64,000 nucleotides of DNA from Mycolicibacterium peregrinum (GTDB lineage: Bacteria; Actinomycetota; Actinomycetes; Mycobacteriales; Mycobacteriaceae). The stretch lies in the NCBI RefSeq assembly GCF_002102345.1, contig NZ_LQPP01000027.1:186001-250000 (forward strand). Reading direction: 5' to 3'. Made by a program: the position numbers and the translations under genes. Shown here piece by piece: positions 1 through 7,900 of this stretch (positions within the stretch are counted from its first letter, which is position 1; each line of letters starts with the position of its first letter). The notes under the pieces were generated by a model, which saw only the letters and a program-made list of their open reading frames with translations, was not told where the DNA came from and searched no databases.

Positions 1-1
1 C

Positions 2-1972
2 CTGCCGATCGTCGACGGTGGCGAGGTGATCGAGCACGGCGCGCGCCTTCGACTGGGGCGACCACTCGTCCCGAACGCGGTGGTGGTCGCGTTCGGCGAA
101 GTCGTGGTGATGGGGGAGATGGTGGCCTGCGGCTACCTCGGCGTGGACAGTGCCAGTTTCGGGTGGGTCGTGACGCCCGACGGCCGGCGACAGCGGGCCT
201 TTTCGACTGCTGACCGAGTGACGATCGACGGCGACGGATATCCGATGTTCGCGGGGCGTAAGGACGCGATCGTCAAGATCGCGGGCAAACGCGTCGACAC
301 CGCCGAGATCACCCGACGCATCGGGGCCGACCCGACCGTGGTCGACGTTGCCGTCGAGCCTCACAACGGCGGTCTGGGGGTGTGGTTCGGAACCCAGCGA
401 ACCCGCGGTGGCGGTGAAGACCCTGCGGCGGCAGCACGTATCAGGAAGATCCTGGTGGATTCGCGAGTGCCGTCGTTCTCTGTTTCCAGCGTCGCGAGCA
501 TTCCGCGTAAGCCCGGCGGAAAGATCGACACTGCGCTGCTGCCGGCATCTGCCGCATCCGGTCCAGGAACCCCGACCCACGAACCGGGAGAGCTGGCAGC
601 CGGCCTCGCCACCCTCTGGAGCGCGCGCCTCGAGAGGTCGATCACACCGCATACGTCGCTCTTGCACGAAGGCATCGGATCGTTGGATCTCGTGCGAATC
701 CTGCCCGCTACCCGGAGGTATCTCGGTCGGCAGGTGTCGATCCTTGACCTCATCAGTGCCGACACCGCGGCGAACCTGGTGGACGACATGACGTTCACCG
801 ACAGCTGGATGGATGCCGACACGGCGATGGAGATCGAGCGTGACTTCACCGGACTGTCGACGCGGGACATCCCTGCGGAGCAGAGACGATGGGGAGGTTC
901 AGCCCACGGTGCAGAGCCCGTGCTGGTGGTGGGTGCGTCCGGAGTGCTGGGGACCGGATTCGCCGAGGCGATTCTGGAGCTGACCCGCTCGGATCTGCTG
1001 CGCCCCGACCTGGTGCTGGCCATGAGATCGGCCCTACCCGACAACCGGGTGTGGACGGAGCTTCGCGGCACGCCAGGCGTCCGCATGGAGCCCCTCGTCC
1101 GCGGTTTCGGTCCGGTCGAGCTGGAGGCGTTGATCCGCGAGACCGGTGCCCGGACCGTCGTCAACTGCATCGGGAACACCAACGTGGTGGTTCCTTACCG
1201 CGAACTCCGTTCGGCCAATGTGGAATTGGTGAAGACCATGGCCGATTCGTGTGCGGCGACCGGTGCCCGGCTGGTGCACCTGTCGTCCTATGTCGTCAAT
1301 GCGGATGTCTCCTCGCCACACGTCCTCGACCCGCGTCGGGCTCCGTACCCCTACGCGGCCTCCAAGGCACTCGCAGAACTGGCAGTGGTCGGCGCCGGTC
1401 GAGACCTCGACTTCACCATCGTCCGCCTGCCCCGGGTCCTGGGAACAGCCGAGCAGGTGCGCGGGTCCGCTGACATCCTGGTGGCGGTCGCCGATGCCTG
1501 CCGTGCGCTACAGGCCCATCCGGCGGTGGAGTTGATCGAGGAAGTGACGACCGGCCGCGCGGCGGCGGAGAGCATTCTTCGCAGGCTGCCCGAGTTCGGT
1601 GGACCGGACGAGCTGGGTTCCGGGATCGAGGTGATGCGCGGGCAGACGGTGGCATACCGGCAGTTGCTCGGCACGATTGCCCCCGAAGAGGTCGACAGTC
1701 ACGAGTGGAAGCGCCGGTTGGACGAAAGCGATTGGGCAAGAGCCAATCCGCGGCGTTGGTCGGTGATCGACGCGTGGATCGGGTTGGGCCTGCAGCTCGA
1801 TGGCCGCACCTATGCGGAGTACCTGGCCGGGTACCCCGCCTTATCGCTGGATGTGCGATTCGTCGGCGAGCTCGTGGCGGAACCGACCTCGGTGCGGGCA
1901 CTGCTCACCCAGGGCTCGGGAACTCAACCCGCCTGTGCAACGACTCATCAATCAGACGCCGTTAGACAGTGA
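2..1972 (+). CDS. nrp: Nrp-like nonribosomal peptide synthetase, C-terminal A-PCP-reductase part (5' truncated by window)
   Basis: The reading frame is open at the left edge, so only the C-terminal end is present. Counting from the Met at 26, residues 1-170 are the end of an adenylation domain, with GRKDAIVKIAGKRVD and the A10-type IPRKPGGK. A carrier domain follows, with its phosphopantetheine serine in GIGSLD (about S219). From about residue 298 there is a thioester-reductase domain with NAD(P) motif GASGVLG and an SDR-type YxxxK (Y443/K447). A reductase end releases the peptide as an aldehyde or alcohol instead of hydrolysing it. M. tuberculosis Nrp (Rv0101), which makes diisonitrile copper-binding lipopeptides, ends this way, and the copper genes that follow support the match. 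The product itself cannot be read from this fragment. An HMA gene starts 3 nt downstream. Confidence 0.85.
   Translation: MPIVDGGEVIEHGARLRLGRPLVPNAVVVAFGEVVVMGEMVACGYLGVDSASFGWVVTPDGRRQRAFSTADRVTIDGDGYPMFAGRKDAIVKIAGKRVDTAEITRRIGADPTVVDVAVEPHNGGLGVWFGTQRTRGGGEDPAAAARIRKILVDSRVPSFSVSSVASIPRKPGGKIDTALLPASAASGPGTPTHEPGELAAGLATLWSARLERSITPHTSLLHEGIGSLDLVRILPATRRYLGRQVSILDLISADTAANLVDDMTFTDSWMDADTAMEIERDFTGLSTRDIPAEQRRWGGSAHGAEPVLVVGASGVLGTGFAEAILELTRSDLLRPDLVLAMRSALPDNRVWTELRGTPGVRMEPLVRGFGPVELEALIRETGARTVVNCIGNTNVVVPYRELRSANVELVKTMADSCAATGARLVHLSSYVVNADVSSPHVLDPRRAPYPYAASKALAELAVVGAGRDLDFTIVRLPRVLGTAEQVRGSADILVAVADACRALQAHPAVELIEEVTTGRAAAESILRRLPEFGGPDELGSGIEVMRGQTVAYRQLLGTIAPEEVDSHEWKRRLDESDWARANPRRWSVIDAWIGLGLQLDGRTYAEYLAGYPALSLDVRFVGELVAEPTSVRALLTQGSGTQPACATTHQSDAVRQ
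1919..1946 (+). promoter_or_regulatory. ECF-type promoter motif inside the nrp 3' end, ahead of the HMA gene
   Basis: GGAACT (1919-1924, preceded by G) is followed after exactly 16 nt by CGACTC (1941-1946). The same arrangement occurs at four other places in the first 10 kb. It lies within the coding sequence of the synthetase and would give the HMA gene its own start of transcription about 25 nt before its start codon. Confidence 0.55.
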
Positions 1973-1975
1973 GGG

Positions 1976-2329
1976 ATGGCAGTGACAGACGTGGCCGCAC
2001 ACCGTACCGAGGCACCAGGTACCCGACGGATCCGACTCGACGTGACAGGAATGTCCTGCGGAGCGTGTTCGCGCCGAGTCGAGAACGCGCTGAACAAGAT
2101 CGACGGGGTGCAGGCCTCGGTCGCCATCTCCACCAAGATCGCGACCATCGATGCCGCTCCCGACATCAGTGTGGCCGACCTCTGCGATGCCGTTGAGCAG
2201 GCCGGCTACCACGCCATAGAGCGCACCGTCACCGACGCCACCGAATCCGCGCCCGAGGAGCCGTCCCCGAAACGCTCCCTGGTCTCCAGAGCCGTCCGCT
2301 GGGTGACCGTCGGGCACATGGGCGGCTGA
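1976..2329 (+). CDS. Stand-alone HMA-domain copper-binding protein (CopZ-like)
   Basis: A 117-aa protein with one heavy-metal-associated domain at about residues 18-85. The copper ligands are in GMSCGAC (C28, C31). It is probably a cytosolic copper chaperone. Over its whole HMA domain it closely resembles the N-terminal domain of the CtpB-like ATPase at 4513, including the linker start, so it looks like a detached copy of that domain. The C-terminal 30 residues are basic and not recognisable. The start is uncertain: ATG 1976 directly abuts a GAGGG sequence, whereas GTG 1982 lies 6 nt after it and may be the real start. It follows nrp by 3 nt, so it can be co-transcribed with it as well as from the internal promoter. 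Confidence 0.85.
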   Translation: MAVTDVAAHRTEAPGTRRIRLDVTGMSCGACSRRVENALNKIDGVQASVAISTKIATIDAAPDISVADLCDAVEQAGYHAIERTVTDATESAPEEPSPKRSLVSRAVRWVTVGHMGG

Positions 2330-2339
2330 ATATCCGTCG

Positions 2340-2367
2340 GGAACTGTCGACGCGGCGCGAACGACCA
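2340..2367 (+). promoter_or_regulatory. ECF-type promoter motif ahead of the PepSY gene
   Basis: GGAACT (2340-2345, preceded by G) and CGACCA (2362-2367) are 16 nt apart. The expected transcript start is near 2374, about 30 nt before the ATG at 2403. The match to the copies at 1919, 4443, 7739 (minus) and 9944 is exact in spacing. Confidence 0.65.
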
Positions 2368-2402
2368 CTCTTATCGAGGACCCGTTCGACCGCCGAGGAG
2401 CC

Positions 2403-3863
2403 ATGGGCGAGAACCCGTCGACAGCCACAGATGAGACCACGCAGCCGGAATCGTCGATCTCGCCACCGGCGGGGACAGCACGTTACCGCGCGTTCCTGCT
2501 ACGCCTGCACTTCTATGCCGGGATCTTCGTCGGGCCCTTCCTGCTGATCGCCGCGATCAGCGGCGGCCTGTATGCGATCGCACCCACCATCGAGCAGTTC
2601 GTCTATCGGGATCAACTTCAGTCCCACAGCAGCGGTGACATGCTGCCGGTTGCCGAGCAGATCCGCGCGGCCCAGGCAGCGCGACCCGATCTGGCGGTCA
2701 CCGCGGTTCGTCCGGCCACCGGGCCGGGTGAGACCACGCGCGTCATGTTCGACGATCCGTCTTTGGGTGAGTCCGAACGTCATGCTGTCTTCATCGATCC
2801 GGTGACGGGCGCCTCGCACGGGGAACTCACGGTGTACGGCAGCAGTGGCGCACTGCCACTGCGGACCTGGATCGACCAGATGCACCGCAGCCTGCATCTC
2901 GGCGAGCCGGGCCGCATGTACAGCGAACTGGCGGCGTCGTGGTTGTGGCTGATCGCGCTGGCCGGGGTGGTCCTGTGGTGGGACAGATACCGGCGGATGC
3001 CGCGGCGCGGTGGCACAAGGCCCCGGCTGTTGACGTTCGACCGCGCCCTCCGGGGTCGAGCGCGCGCATTGAACTGGCATGGGGCGGTGGGGATCTGGAT
3101 CGCCGTCGGATTGCTGTTCCTGTCGGCGACCGGTCTCACCTGGTCACGGTTCGCCGGCGACAACGTGACCGCTCTGCGTGCCGCGCTGTCATGGACGACG
3201 CCGACCGTGTCGACGGTGCTCGACGGCGCAGCGGCCGATATGCCCGGGCCCATGTCCGGTCACGAGGGGCATCACGGTGTTGCGGCCCCCGCCACCGCAC
3301 ATGAGGCCGACGCGTCGCTCGTGGGCGACATCGACCGGGTGCTCAAGGCGGCGCGCGATGCCGGTGTCGGCGGCAAGGTCGAGGTCGGGATTCCCGCGAA
3401 CTCGCACACCGCGTTCACCGTGGCGCAGACCCGGCAGCCCTGGGTGATGTCGAACAACGCGGTGGCTGTCGACGGAACCTCCGCAAAGGTGACCGACATC
3501 TCGTGGTTCGCCGACTGGCCCTTGGCGGCAAAGCTTTCCGCATGGGGCATCCAGCTGCACATGGGACTGCTGTTCGGGGTCGCCAACCAGCTCGTGTTGT
3601 TGGGCCTTGCGGTCGCGTTGGTCACCGTGATCGTGCGCGGTTACCTGCTGTGGTGGCACCGCCGGCCCACTGCCGGCCGTGCCTTCGTGGGCAGGGCACC
3701 GAGTCGCGGTGTCCTCACCGGCCTACCGCCCGGCGCGGCGGTCACGGTCGTCCTGGTGGGTGCCGCCGTCGGCTGGTTCATCCCGTTGTTGGGTGTCAGC
3801 CTCGTGGTGTTCGTGGCCGTGGACGTCGTTGCGGGATGGCGTCGGCACCGCCGGCAACGCTAG
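2403..3863 (+). CDS. PepSY-associated transmembrane protein
   Basis: A 486-aa integral membrane protein of the PepSY_TM family. The first membrane segment is at about residues 37-58 ([15 protein letters not shown]). PepSY-like extracytoplasmic regions lie between segments, a pair of segments follows near 180-195 and 225-245, and the last segments are near 380-415 and 445-475. A Met/His-rich stretch ([12 protein letters not shown]) in the second outer loop could bind metal. Family members often sit with metal reductases or metal uptake genes, so a role in copper handling at the membrane is likely, but the reaction is unknown. The start follows GAGGAG at short spacing. It is convergent with sigC and overlaps it by 4 nt. 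Confidence 0.8.
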   Translation: MGENPSTATDETTQPESSISPPAGTARYRAFLLRLHFYAGIFVGPFLLIAAISGGLYAIAPTIEQFVYRDQLQSHSSGDMLPVAEQIRAAQAARPDLAVTAVRPATGPGETTRVMFDDPSLGESERHAVFIDPVTGASHGELTVYGSSGALPLRTWIDQMHRSLHLGEPGRMYSELAASWLWLIALAGVVLWWDRYRRMPRRGGTRPRLLTFDRALRGRARALNWHGAVGIWIAVGLLFLSATGLTWSRFAGDNVTALRAALSWTTPTVSTVLDGAAADMPGPMSGHEGHHGVAAPATAHEADASLVGDIDRVLKAARDAGVGGKVEVGIPANSHTAFTVAQTRQPWVMSNNAVAVDGTSAKVTDISWFADWPLAAKLSAWGIQLHMGLLFGVANQLVLLGLAVALVTVIVRGYLLWWHRRPTAGRAFVGRAPSRGVLTGLPPGAAVTVVLVGAAVGWFIPLLGVSLVVFVAVDVVAGWRRHRRQR

Positions 3864-4420
3864 CCGGTGAGATCGTCCCGTTCGGCCGCCGCGATGAGGT
3901 CTTCGCGGGCGCGCGCGACCCGTGAACGAATGGTGCCGACCGGGCAGCCGCACACCTCGGCGGCCTCGGCGTAGGACAAGCCGAGGACCTGGGTCAGCAA
4001 CAGTGCGTGCCGCCGGTCGGGATCGAGTCCGTCCAACAGGAGCCGAATCTCGACCATCTTCTCGAACCCACCCACCGGGCGGTAGCTCTCGAGAACCTGC
4101 TCGACGTCGACTCCGTGCTGGGTCCGCGGCCGGCTCTGCTTGTGCCGAATCTGGTCGACCACGACCCGCCGAGCGATCGACAGCAGCCAGGTGCGGGCCG
4201 AGGACCGGCCGCTGAACCGGGGCAGCGCGGTGATGGCGCGCATGAACGTCTCTTGGGTCAGGTCGTCGGCAGACCCGGAATCGCCCAGGTAGGCGACCGT
4301 TCGCCAGACGTCGGTCTGGGTGGCCCGGATGAATTGCTCGAGCGCCGCCGAATCACCGCGGCCGGCGGCGAAGGCCAGCCGCGTAACGTGATCCTCGCTG
4401 CGTTCGGTAGTCACAGCCAT
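3860..4420 (-). CDS. sigC: ECF RNA polymerase sigma factor SigC
   Basis: From the ATG at 4420 the protein has 186 residues, close to the roughly 185 of M. tuberculosis SigC, and it shares its ending DDLTG. Region 2 holds [13 protein letters not shown] and [21 protein letters not shown]. Region 4 holds the helix-turn-helix [21 protein letters not shown]. There is no SnoaL or other extension. An ATG two codons upstream (4426) is equally possible, and neither has a clear ribosome-binding site. In M. tuberculosis SigC is reported to activate nrp and ctpB and to support copper acquisition. Here it lies physically between the nrp end and ctpB. No zinc anti-sigma gene is next to it, but one lies 6.2 kb downstream of its start. 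Confidence 0.9.
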   Translation of the reverse strand: MAVTTERSEDHVTRLAFAAGRGDSAALEQFIRATQTDVWRTVAYLGDSGSADDLTQETFMRAITALPRFSGRSSARTWLLSIARRVVVDQIRHKQSRPRTQHGVDVEQVLESYRPVGGFEKMVEIRLLLDGLDPDRRHALLLTQVLGLSYAEAAEVCGCPVGTIRSRVARAREDLIAAAERDDLTG

Positions 4421-4442
4421 CGACATTATTCGATGACGCCCG

Positions 4443-4470
4443 GGAACTCGGCATCGGGCTGGACCGACTA
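4443..4470 (+). promoter_or_regulatory. ECF-type promoter motif ahead of the CtpB-like ATPase gene
   Basis: GGAACT (4443-4448, preceded by G) and CGACTA (4465-4470) are separated by 16 nt in the 92-bp gap between divergent sigC and the ATPase gene. The predicted transcript start is near 4477. No copy of the motif points toward sigC, so sigC does not obviously autoregulate through it. Confidence 0.65.
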
Positions 4471-4512
4471 TGTAATCGGTGACGTCAGTCGGTGTTGTAG
4501 GCCACCGACGCG

Positions 4513-6831
4513 ATGAGTGAGCAATTGGGAGTGGTGGTGACAACAGCAACTGTCCCCGACAAAGAGGTGACTCAGCGCATTGCGCTCGACGTCACAGGAA
4601 TGTCGTGCGGGGCCTGCGCTGCCCGCGTGGAGAACAAACTCAACAAGGTCGACGGGGTACGGGCGTCAGTGAACTTCGCCACACGCGTCGCCACGGTGGA
4701 AGCCGCCCCCGACATCGGCGTCGAGCAGCTCTGTGCGGTCATCGAGCGGGCCGGTTACGAGGCGGCGCCCCGTACCGAGCGCTCCACGACCGACGTCGAC
4801 CCCGATGCCGACCATGCGCACAGCCTGCTCCGGCGCCTCGCGATCGCCGCCGTGTTGTTCATTCCCCTCGCCGATCTGTCGGTGATGTTTGCCGTGGTGC
4901 CCGACACCCGATTCGCCGGATGGCAGTGGGTGCTCACGGCGTTGGCGGCGCCGATCGTGACGTGGGCGGCATGGCCGTTCCACCGCACTGCACTGCGCAA
5001 CGCCCGGCACGGAACCTCGACCATGGAGACCTTGATCTCCATCGGCGTGACCGCGGCCACCGTGTGGTCGATGTACACGATCTTCTTCGATCACCAGACC
5101 TACCACGCTGCGGGGATCTGGCAGGCGCTGCTCGGCAGCGATGCGATCTACCTCGAGGTCGCCGCGGGCGTAACGGTTTTCGTGCTCGCCGGCCGCTACT
5201 TCGAAGCCCGGGCGCGCTCGCGCGCCGGGGGAGCGCTGCGCGCGCTTGCCGCGCTGGGCGCCAAGTCGGTGACGGTGTTGCTTGCCGATGGCGGCGAACT
5301 GGTGTTGCCCGCGGACGAGCTCAAAGAAGGGCAGCGGTTCGTCGTCCGTCCCGGCGAGGCCATCGCGGCCGACGGTCTCGTCGTGAGTGGGGCGGCCGCG
5401 GTCGACGTCAGCGCCATGACCGGAGAGTCCAAACCGGTGCAGACCCACGAAGGATCGAGTGTCGTGGGTGGCACCGTCGTCCTCGACGGTCGCCTGGTCG
5501 TCGAGGCCGCCGCGGTGGGACCCGATACCCGGTTCGCCGGGATGGTCCGCCTCGTGGAGCAGGCGCAGGCACAGAAGGCCGACGCGCAGCGCCTCGCTGA
5601 CCGGATCGCCGCGGTATTCGTGCCCTGCGTGCTCGTGATCGCCGCGCTCACCGCGATCGGCTGGTTGCTGGCCGATGGCGATGTCAACCGAGCCGTATCG
5701 GCTGCCCTGGCGGTGCTGGTGATCGCCTGCCCGTGCGCGCTGGGGTTGGCGACCCCGACGGCGATGATGGTGGCCTCGGGGCGGGGCGCTCAACTCGGCA
5801 TCTTCCTCAAGGGCCATCGCGCACTGGAGGCCATCCGCGCCGTCGACACGGTCGTCTTCGACAAGACCGGCACCCTCACCACCGGACAGCCCCAGGTCAT
5901 CACCGTTGTCGTCGCAGCGGGCGACGGATGGGATGAGGACCAAGTTCTCGCGTATGCGGCAGCGGTCGAGTCGGCATCCGAGCATCCGGTGGCCCATGCG
6001 ATCGTCACCGCCTGTGCGGGTCGGGACATCGCCGCAGTGGAGGACTTCCAGGCGTTCGCCGGCCACGGTGTGACCGGTTCGGTGGACGGGCTCGCCGTGG
6101 CGGTCGGGCGTCCGGCCTGGGTCACCCGGGACCGGGTGGTGCCCGCCGATCTGGCGGCCGCCCGCAAGCTCGGCGAGTCACGGGGCCAGACGGTGGTATT
6201 CGTCGCCTGCGGCGATGCCGTCCGAGGTGCCATCTGTGTCGCCGACGCCGTCAAGGATTCGGCGGCCGGCGCGATCGCTCAGCTCCACGCCGAGGGCATG
6301 AAGACCATGCTGCTGACGGGGGACAACGCCGCCACGGCCGCCGCGATCGGCGCGGCCGTGGGCATCGACGACATCGTCGCCGAGGTGCTGCCGGAGGACA
6401 AGGTTGGCGCGATCGAGAAGCTGCGCGATCAGGGCCGGGTGGTGGCCATGGTCGGCGACGGGATCAACGACGGCCCCGCGTTGGCCTGCGCAGACCTGGG
6501 CCTGGCCATCGGTCGGGGGACCGACGTAGCCATCGGCGCGGCCGACATCATCCTGGTTCGCGACAACCTCGATTCGGTTCCGCAGGCGTTGGGGCTGGCC
6601 CGGGCGACGATGCGGACCATTCGGGTCAATATGATCTGGGCCTTCGGGTACAACATCGCGGCCATCCCGATCGCCGCGGCGGGCCTGCTGAACCCGTTGA
6701 TCGCCGGTGCGGCGATGGCGGTGTCGTCTTTCCTGGTGGTTTCGAACAGCCTGCGGTTGCGTAATTACGGCACGGTGCAACCGAATACGTTCGGTGATGC
6801 TCAGTTGCCGGCAGCGCGCATATCGGGCTGA
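4513..6831 (+). CDS. ctpB: Copper-translocating P1B-type ATPase, CtpB/CtpA-like
   Basis: 772 residues, close to the family's 750-760. An N-terminal HMA domain carries GMSCGAC (C32, C35). The actuator has TGES (303-306), the transmembrane copper site is CPC (406-408), the phosphorylated aspartate is D450 in DKTGT, and the hinge is [10 protein letters not shown] (D649). CPC together with an HMA domain indicates Cu(I). CtpB in M. tuberculosis belongs to the SigC-controlled copper acquisition group, and CtpA is a close relative, so the symbol is the best guess of the two. The true start may be GTG 4537, which has GGGAG just upstream. ATG 4513 has no visible ribosome-binding site. The 3' end overlaps the convergent membrane gene by 31 nt. 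Confidence 0.9.
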   Translation: MSEQLGVVVTTATVPDKEVTQRIALDVTGMSCGACAARVENKLNKVDGVRASVNFATRVATVEAAPDIGVEQLCAVIERAGYEAAPRTERSTTDVDPDADHAHSLLRRLAIAAVLFIPLADLSVMFAVVPDTRFAGWQWVLTALAAPIVTWAAWPFHRTALRNARHGTSTMETLISIGVTAATVWSMYTIFFDHQTYHAAGIWQALLGSDAIYLEVAAGVTVFVLAGRYFEARARSRAGGALRALAALGAKSVTVLLADGGELVLPADELKEGQRFVVRPGEAIAADGLVVSGAAAVDVSAMTGESKPVQTHEGSSVVGGTVVLDGRLVVEAAAVGPDTRFAGMVRLVEQAQAQKADAQRLADRIAAVFVPCVLVIAALTAIGWLLADGDVNRAVSAALAVLVIACPCALGLATPTAMMVASGRGAQLGIFLKGHRALEAIRAVDTVVFDKTGTLTTGQPQVITVVVAAGDGWDEDQVLAYAAAVESASEHPVAHAIVTACAGRDIAAVEDFQAFAGHGVTGSVDGLAVAVGRPAWVTRDRVVPADLAAARKLGESRGQTVVFVACGDAVRGAICVADAVKDSAAGAIAQLHAEGMKTMLLTGDNAATAAAIGAAVGIDDIVAEVLPEDKVGAIEKLRDQGRVVAMVGDGINDGPALACADLGLAIGRGTDVAIGAADIILVRDNLDSVPQALGLARATMRTIRVNMIWAFGYNIAAIPIAAAGLLNPLIAGAAMAVSSFLVVSNSLRLRNYGTVQPNTFGDAQLPAARISG

Positions 6832-7280
6832 GATGAGGCCAGCGGGGCCAGGCACACACCCAGCCATGCTGCAGTCAGTGCCGCAACGATGAGCGTGCCC
6901 AGTGCCGCCGGAATCCAGGAAGCGGTATGTGTGGTGTGATGCCACCAGAACGCCCCGGCGCCGACCACACTGGCGACAGCTGACGCGCACATCGCCATGC
7001 AGCACCATCGAAAACGGCGGCGCAGCAGAGCGAATGCCGATCCCGATGCCGCGAAAGCGAACAGGGAGAACGCCACCAGGGATATCCAGTGCCCGTTGCG
7101 CGTTACGCCGGCAGGTGTCGCGCCGGTCGCCTGCAGTGCCACGGCGCTCACCGTCAACGCTGTCGCAAGTGCGGCCAGAACGCGGGCGCGCGGGGCACTG
7201 ATCCAGACGTCTTCGAAGACCCGGCGCTCGATCGCCCGTAGTTCGGTCTCGACCGTGTCGCTGGTCTGCCTCGTCGTCAC
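6801..7280 (-). CDS. Small membrane protein, four predicted TM segments
   Basis: 159 residues from a GTG start with GAGG 7 nt upstream. A soluble N-terminal region of about 30 residues precedes hydrophobic segments at about 34-53, 64-85, 92-110 and 120-145. A RWCCMAMC stretch in the third segment and a WWHHTTH stretch between segments 3 and 4 could be metal ligands. The family was not recognised. The gene follows the whiB gene by 29 nt and is probably co-transcribed with it from the ECF-type promoter at 7739. Confidence 0.7.
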   Translation of the reverse strand: MTTRQTSDTVETELRAIERRVFEDVWISAPRARVLAALATALTVSAVALQATGATPAGVTRNGHWISLVAFSLFAFAASGSAFALLRRRFRWCCMAMCASAVASVVGAGAFWWHHTTHTASWIPAALGTLIVAALTAAWLGVCLAPLASSQPDMRAAGN

Positions 7281-7309
7281 CGAGATACCTCGCTCATCAA
7301 TGTGTTTGA

Positions 7310-7621
7310 CTACCTGACCTGGACCATAGGGGAGTGGCGGGGCGGCGAATTCTCGAGAATCGCGTCGCGTTCGCTCGGGGTCAGGCCGCCCCAGATACCG
7401 TGCTGCTCGGCCGCGGCGAGTGCGTGGTCACGACATGTCGCCTGTACCGGGCAGTCTGCGCACACCCGCTTGGCCTGTTGAACCCTTCGGTTGCGGGTGC
7501 GCCGATCTTCCCCGTCCGGACCGAAGAAGAACATCGCCTGCCCGGAATCTCGACACCGTCCCAGCCGCTGCCACTCCCACAGCTCCACCCGGGGCGCGGG
7601 CAATCGATAGGACTGCTGCAT
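7310..7621 (-). CDS. WhiB-family iron-sulfur transcription factor (WhiB3-like)
   Basis: A 103-aa WhiB protein with the four cluster ligands C23, C54, C57 and C63 (CxxC then CxxxxxC) and the GIWGG turn (75-79). The stretch ELWEWQRLGRCRD and CPVQATCRDHAL resembles WhiB3 most among mycobacterial members, but the short C-terminus lacks a clear AT-hook, and this copy sits in a copper locus, so it is called a paralogue. ATG 7621 is chosen because GGGGGGAA lies about 8 nt upstream. An upstream GTG at 7639 lacks a site. WhiB proteins bind region 4 of the primary sigma factor and sense redox state, nitric oxide or oxygen through a 4Fe-4S cluster. Copper damages such clusters, so a copper link is plausible but inferred. 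Confidence 0.88.
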   Translation of the reverse strand: MQQSYRLPAPRVELWEWQRLGRCRDSGQAMFFFGPDGEDRRTRNRRVQQAKRVCADCPVQATCRDHALAAAEQHGIWGGLTPSERDAILENSPPRHSPMVQVR

Positions 7622-7711
7622 GGTTGTGGTTCCCCCCACGGCTCGTGGCTACGCCTTCAATGCGGGCCCGAGAGGCAGTTGCGCACTGCGGTTCTCGATG
7701 ACCCTGCTGAT

Positions 7712-7739
7712 TGGTCGGGAGCACGACGTGATTAGTTCC
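7712..7739 (-). promoter_or_regulatory. ECF-type promoter motif ahead of the WhiB gene
   Basis: On the minus strand GGAACT (7739 down to 7734) is followed after 16 nt by CGACCA (7717 down to 7712). The -10 hexamer is identical to those at 2362 and 9966. The predicted start near 7705 would leave a leader of about 85 nt before the whiB start codon. The next base upstream of GGAACT is C here and G in the other copies. Confidence 0.6.
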
Positions 7740-7781
7740 GTTGTGGCCTGATCGGCACCCCTGGGGCGTAACCTCATATGC

Positions 7782-7892
7782 ATGACCAGCAATGAAACCG
7801 CGGAGTCGACCAAGTGTGACAACCCGAACTGTACGTGTGAGAACTGCACCTGCGGGAGCAACTGCACGTGCGGTTCCGACGCGGCCGAATGA
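7782..7892 (+). CDS. 36-aa Cys-rich metallothionein-like copper-binding peptide
   Basis: A very short gene with ATG 7782 and stop 7890-7892. The peptide has seven cysteines (C12, C17, C19, C22, C24, C28, C30), with the Cys region reading KCDNPNCTCENCTCGSNCTC. The repeated CxC and N/E-N-C-T-C units, the lack of aromatic residues and the acidic ends are typical of metallothioneins, which bind a Cu(I) thiolate cluster in the cytosol. It is not an obvious orthologue of M. tuberculosis MymT (53 aa) but is the same type of molecule. It lies between divergent whiB and the convergent CopD/CtaG gene, whose stop is 8 nt away. CCCCTGGGG at 7758-7766 is a small inverted repeat 15 nt ahead. No GGAACT promoter points to it. 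The ribosome-binding site is weak. Confidence 0.75.
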   Translation: MTSNETAESTKCDNPNCTCENCTCGSNCTCGSDAAE

Positions 7893-7900
7893 CCTAGGAG

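Noticed and set aside
4472..4488. TGTAAT and CGTCAG as a remembered-consensus SigC promoter ahead of the ATPase gene
   Set aside because: The spacing (6 nt) is wrong; the GGAACT-N16-CGAC arrangement fits much better and recurs.
4666..6066. A 466-codon antisense frame over the ATPase gene
   Set aside because: No ribosome-binding site or domain; the P-type ATPase motifs on the plus strand are intact.
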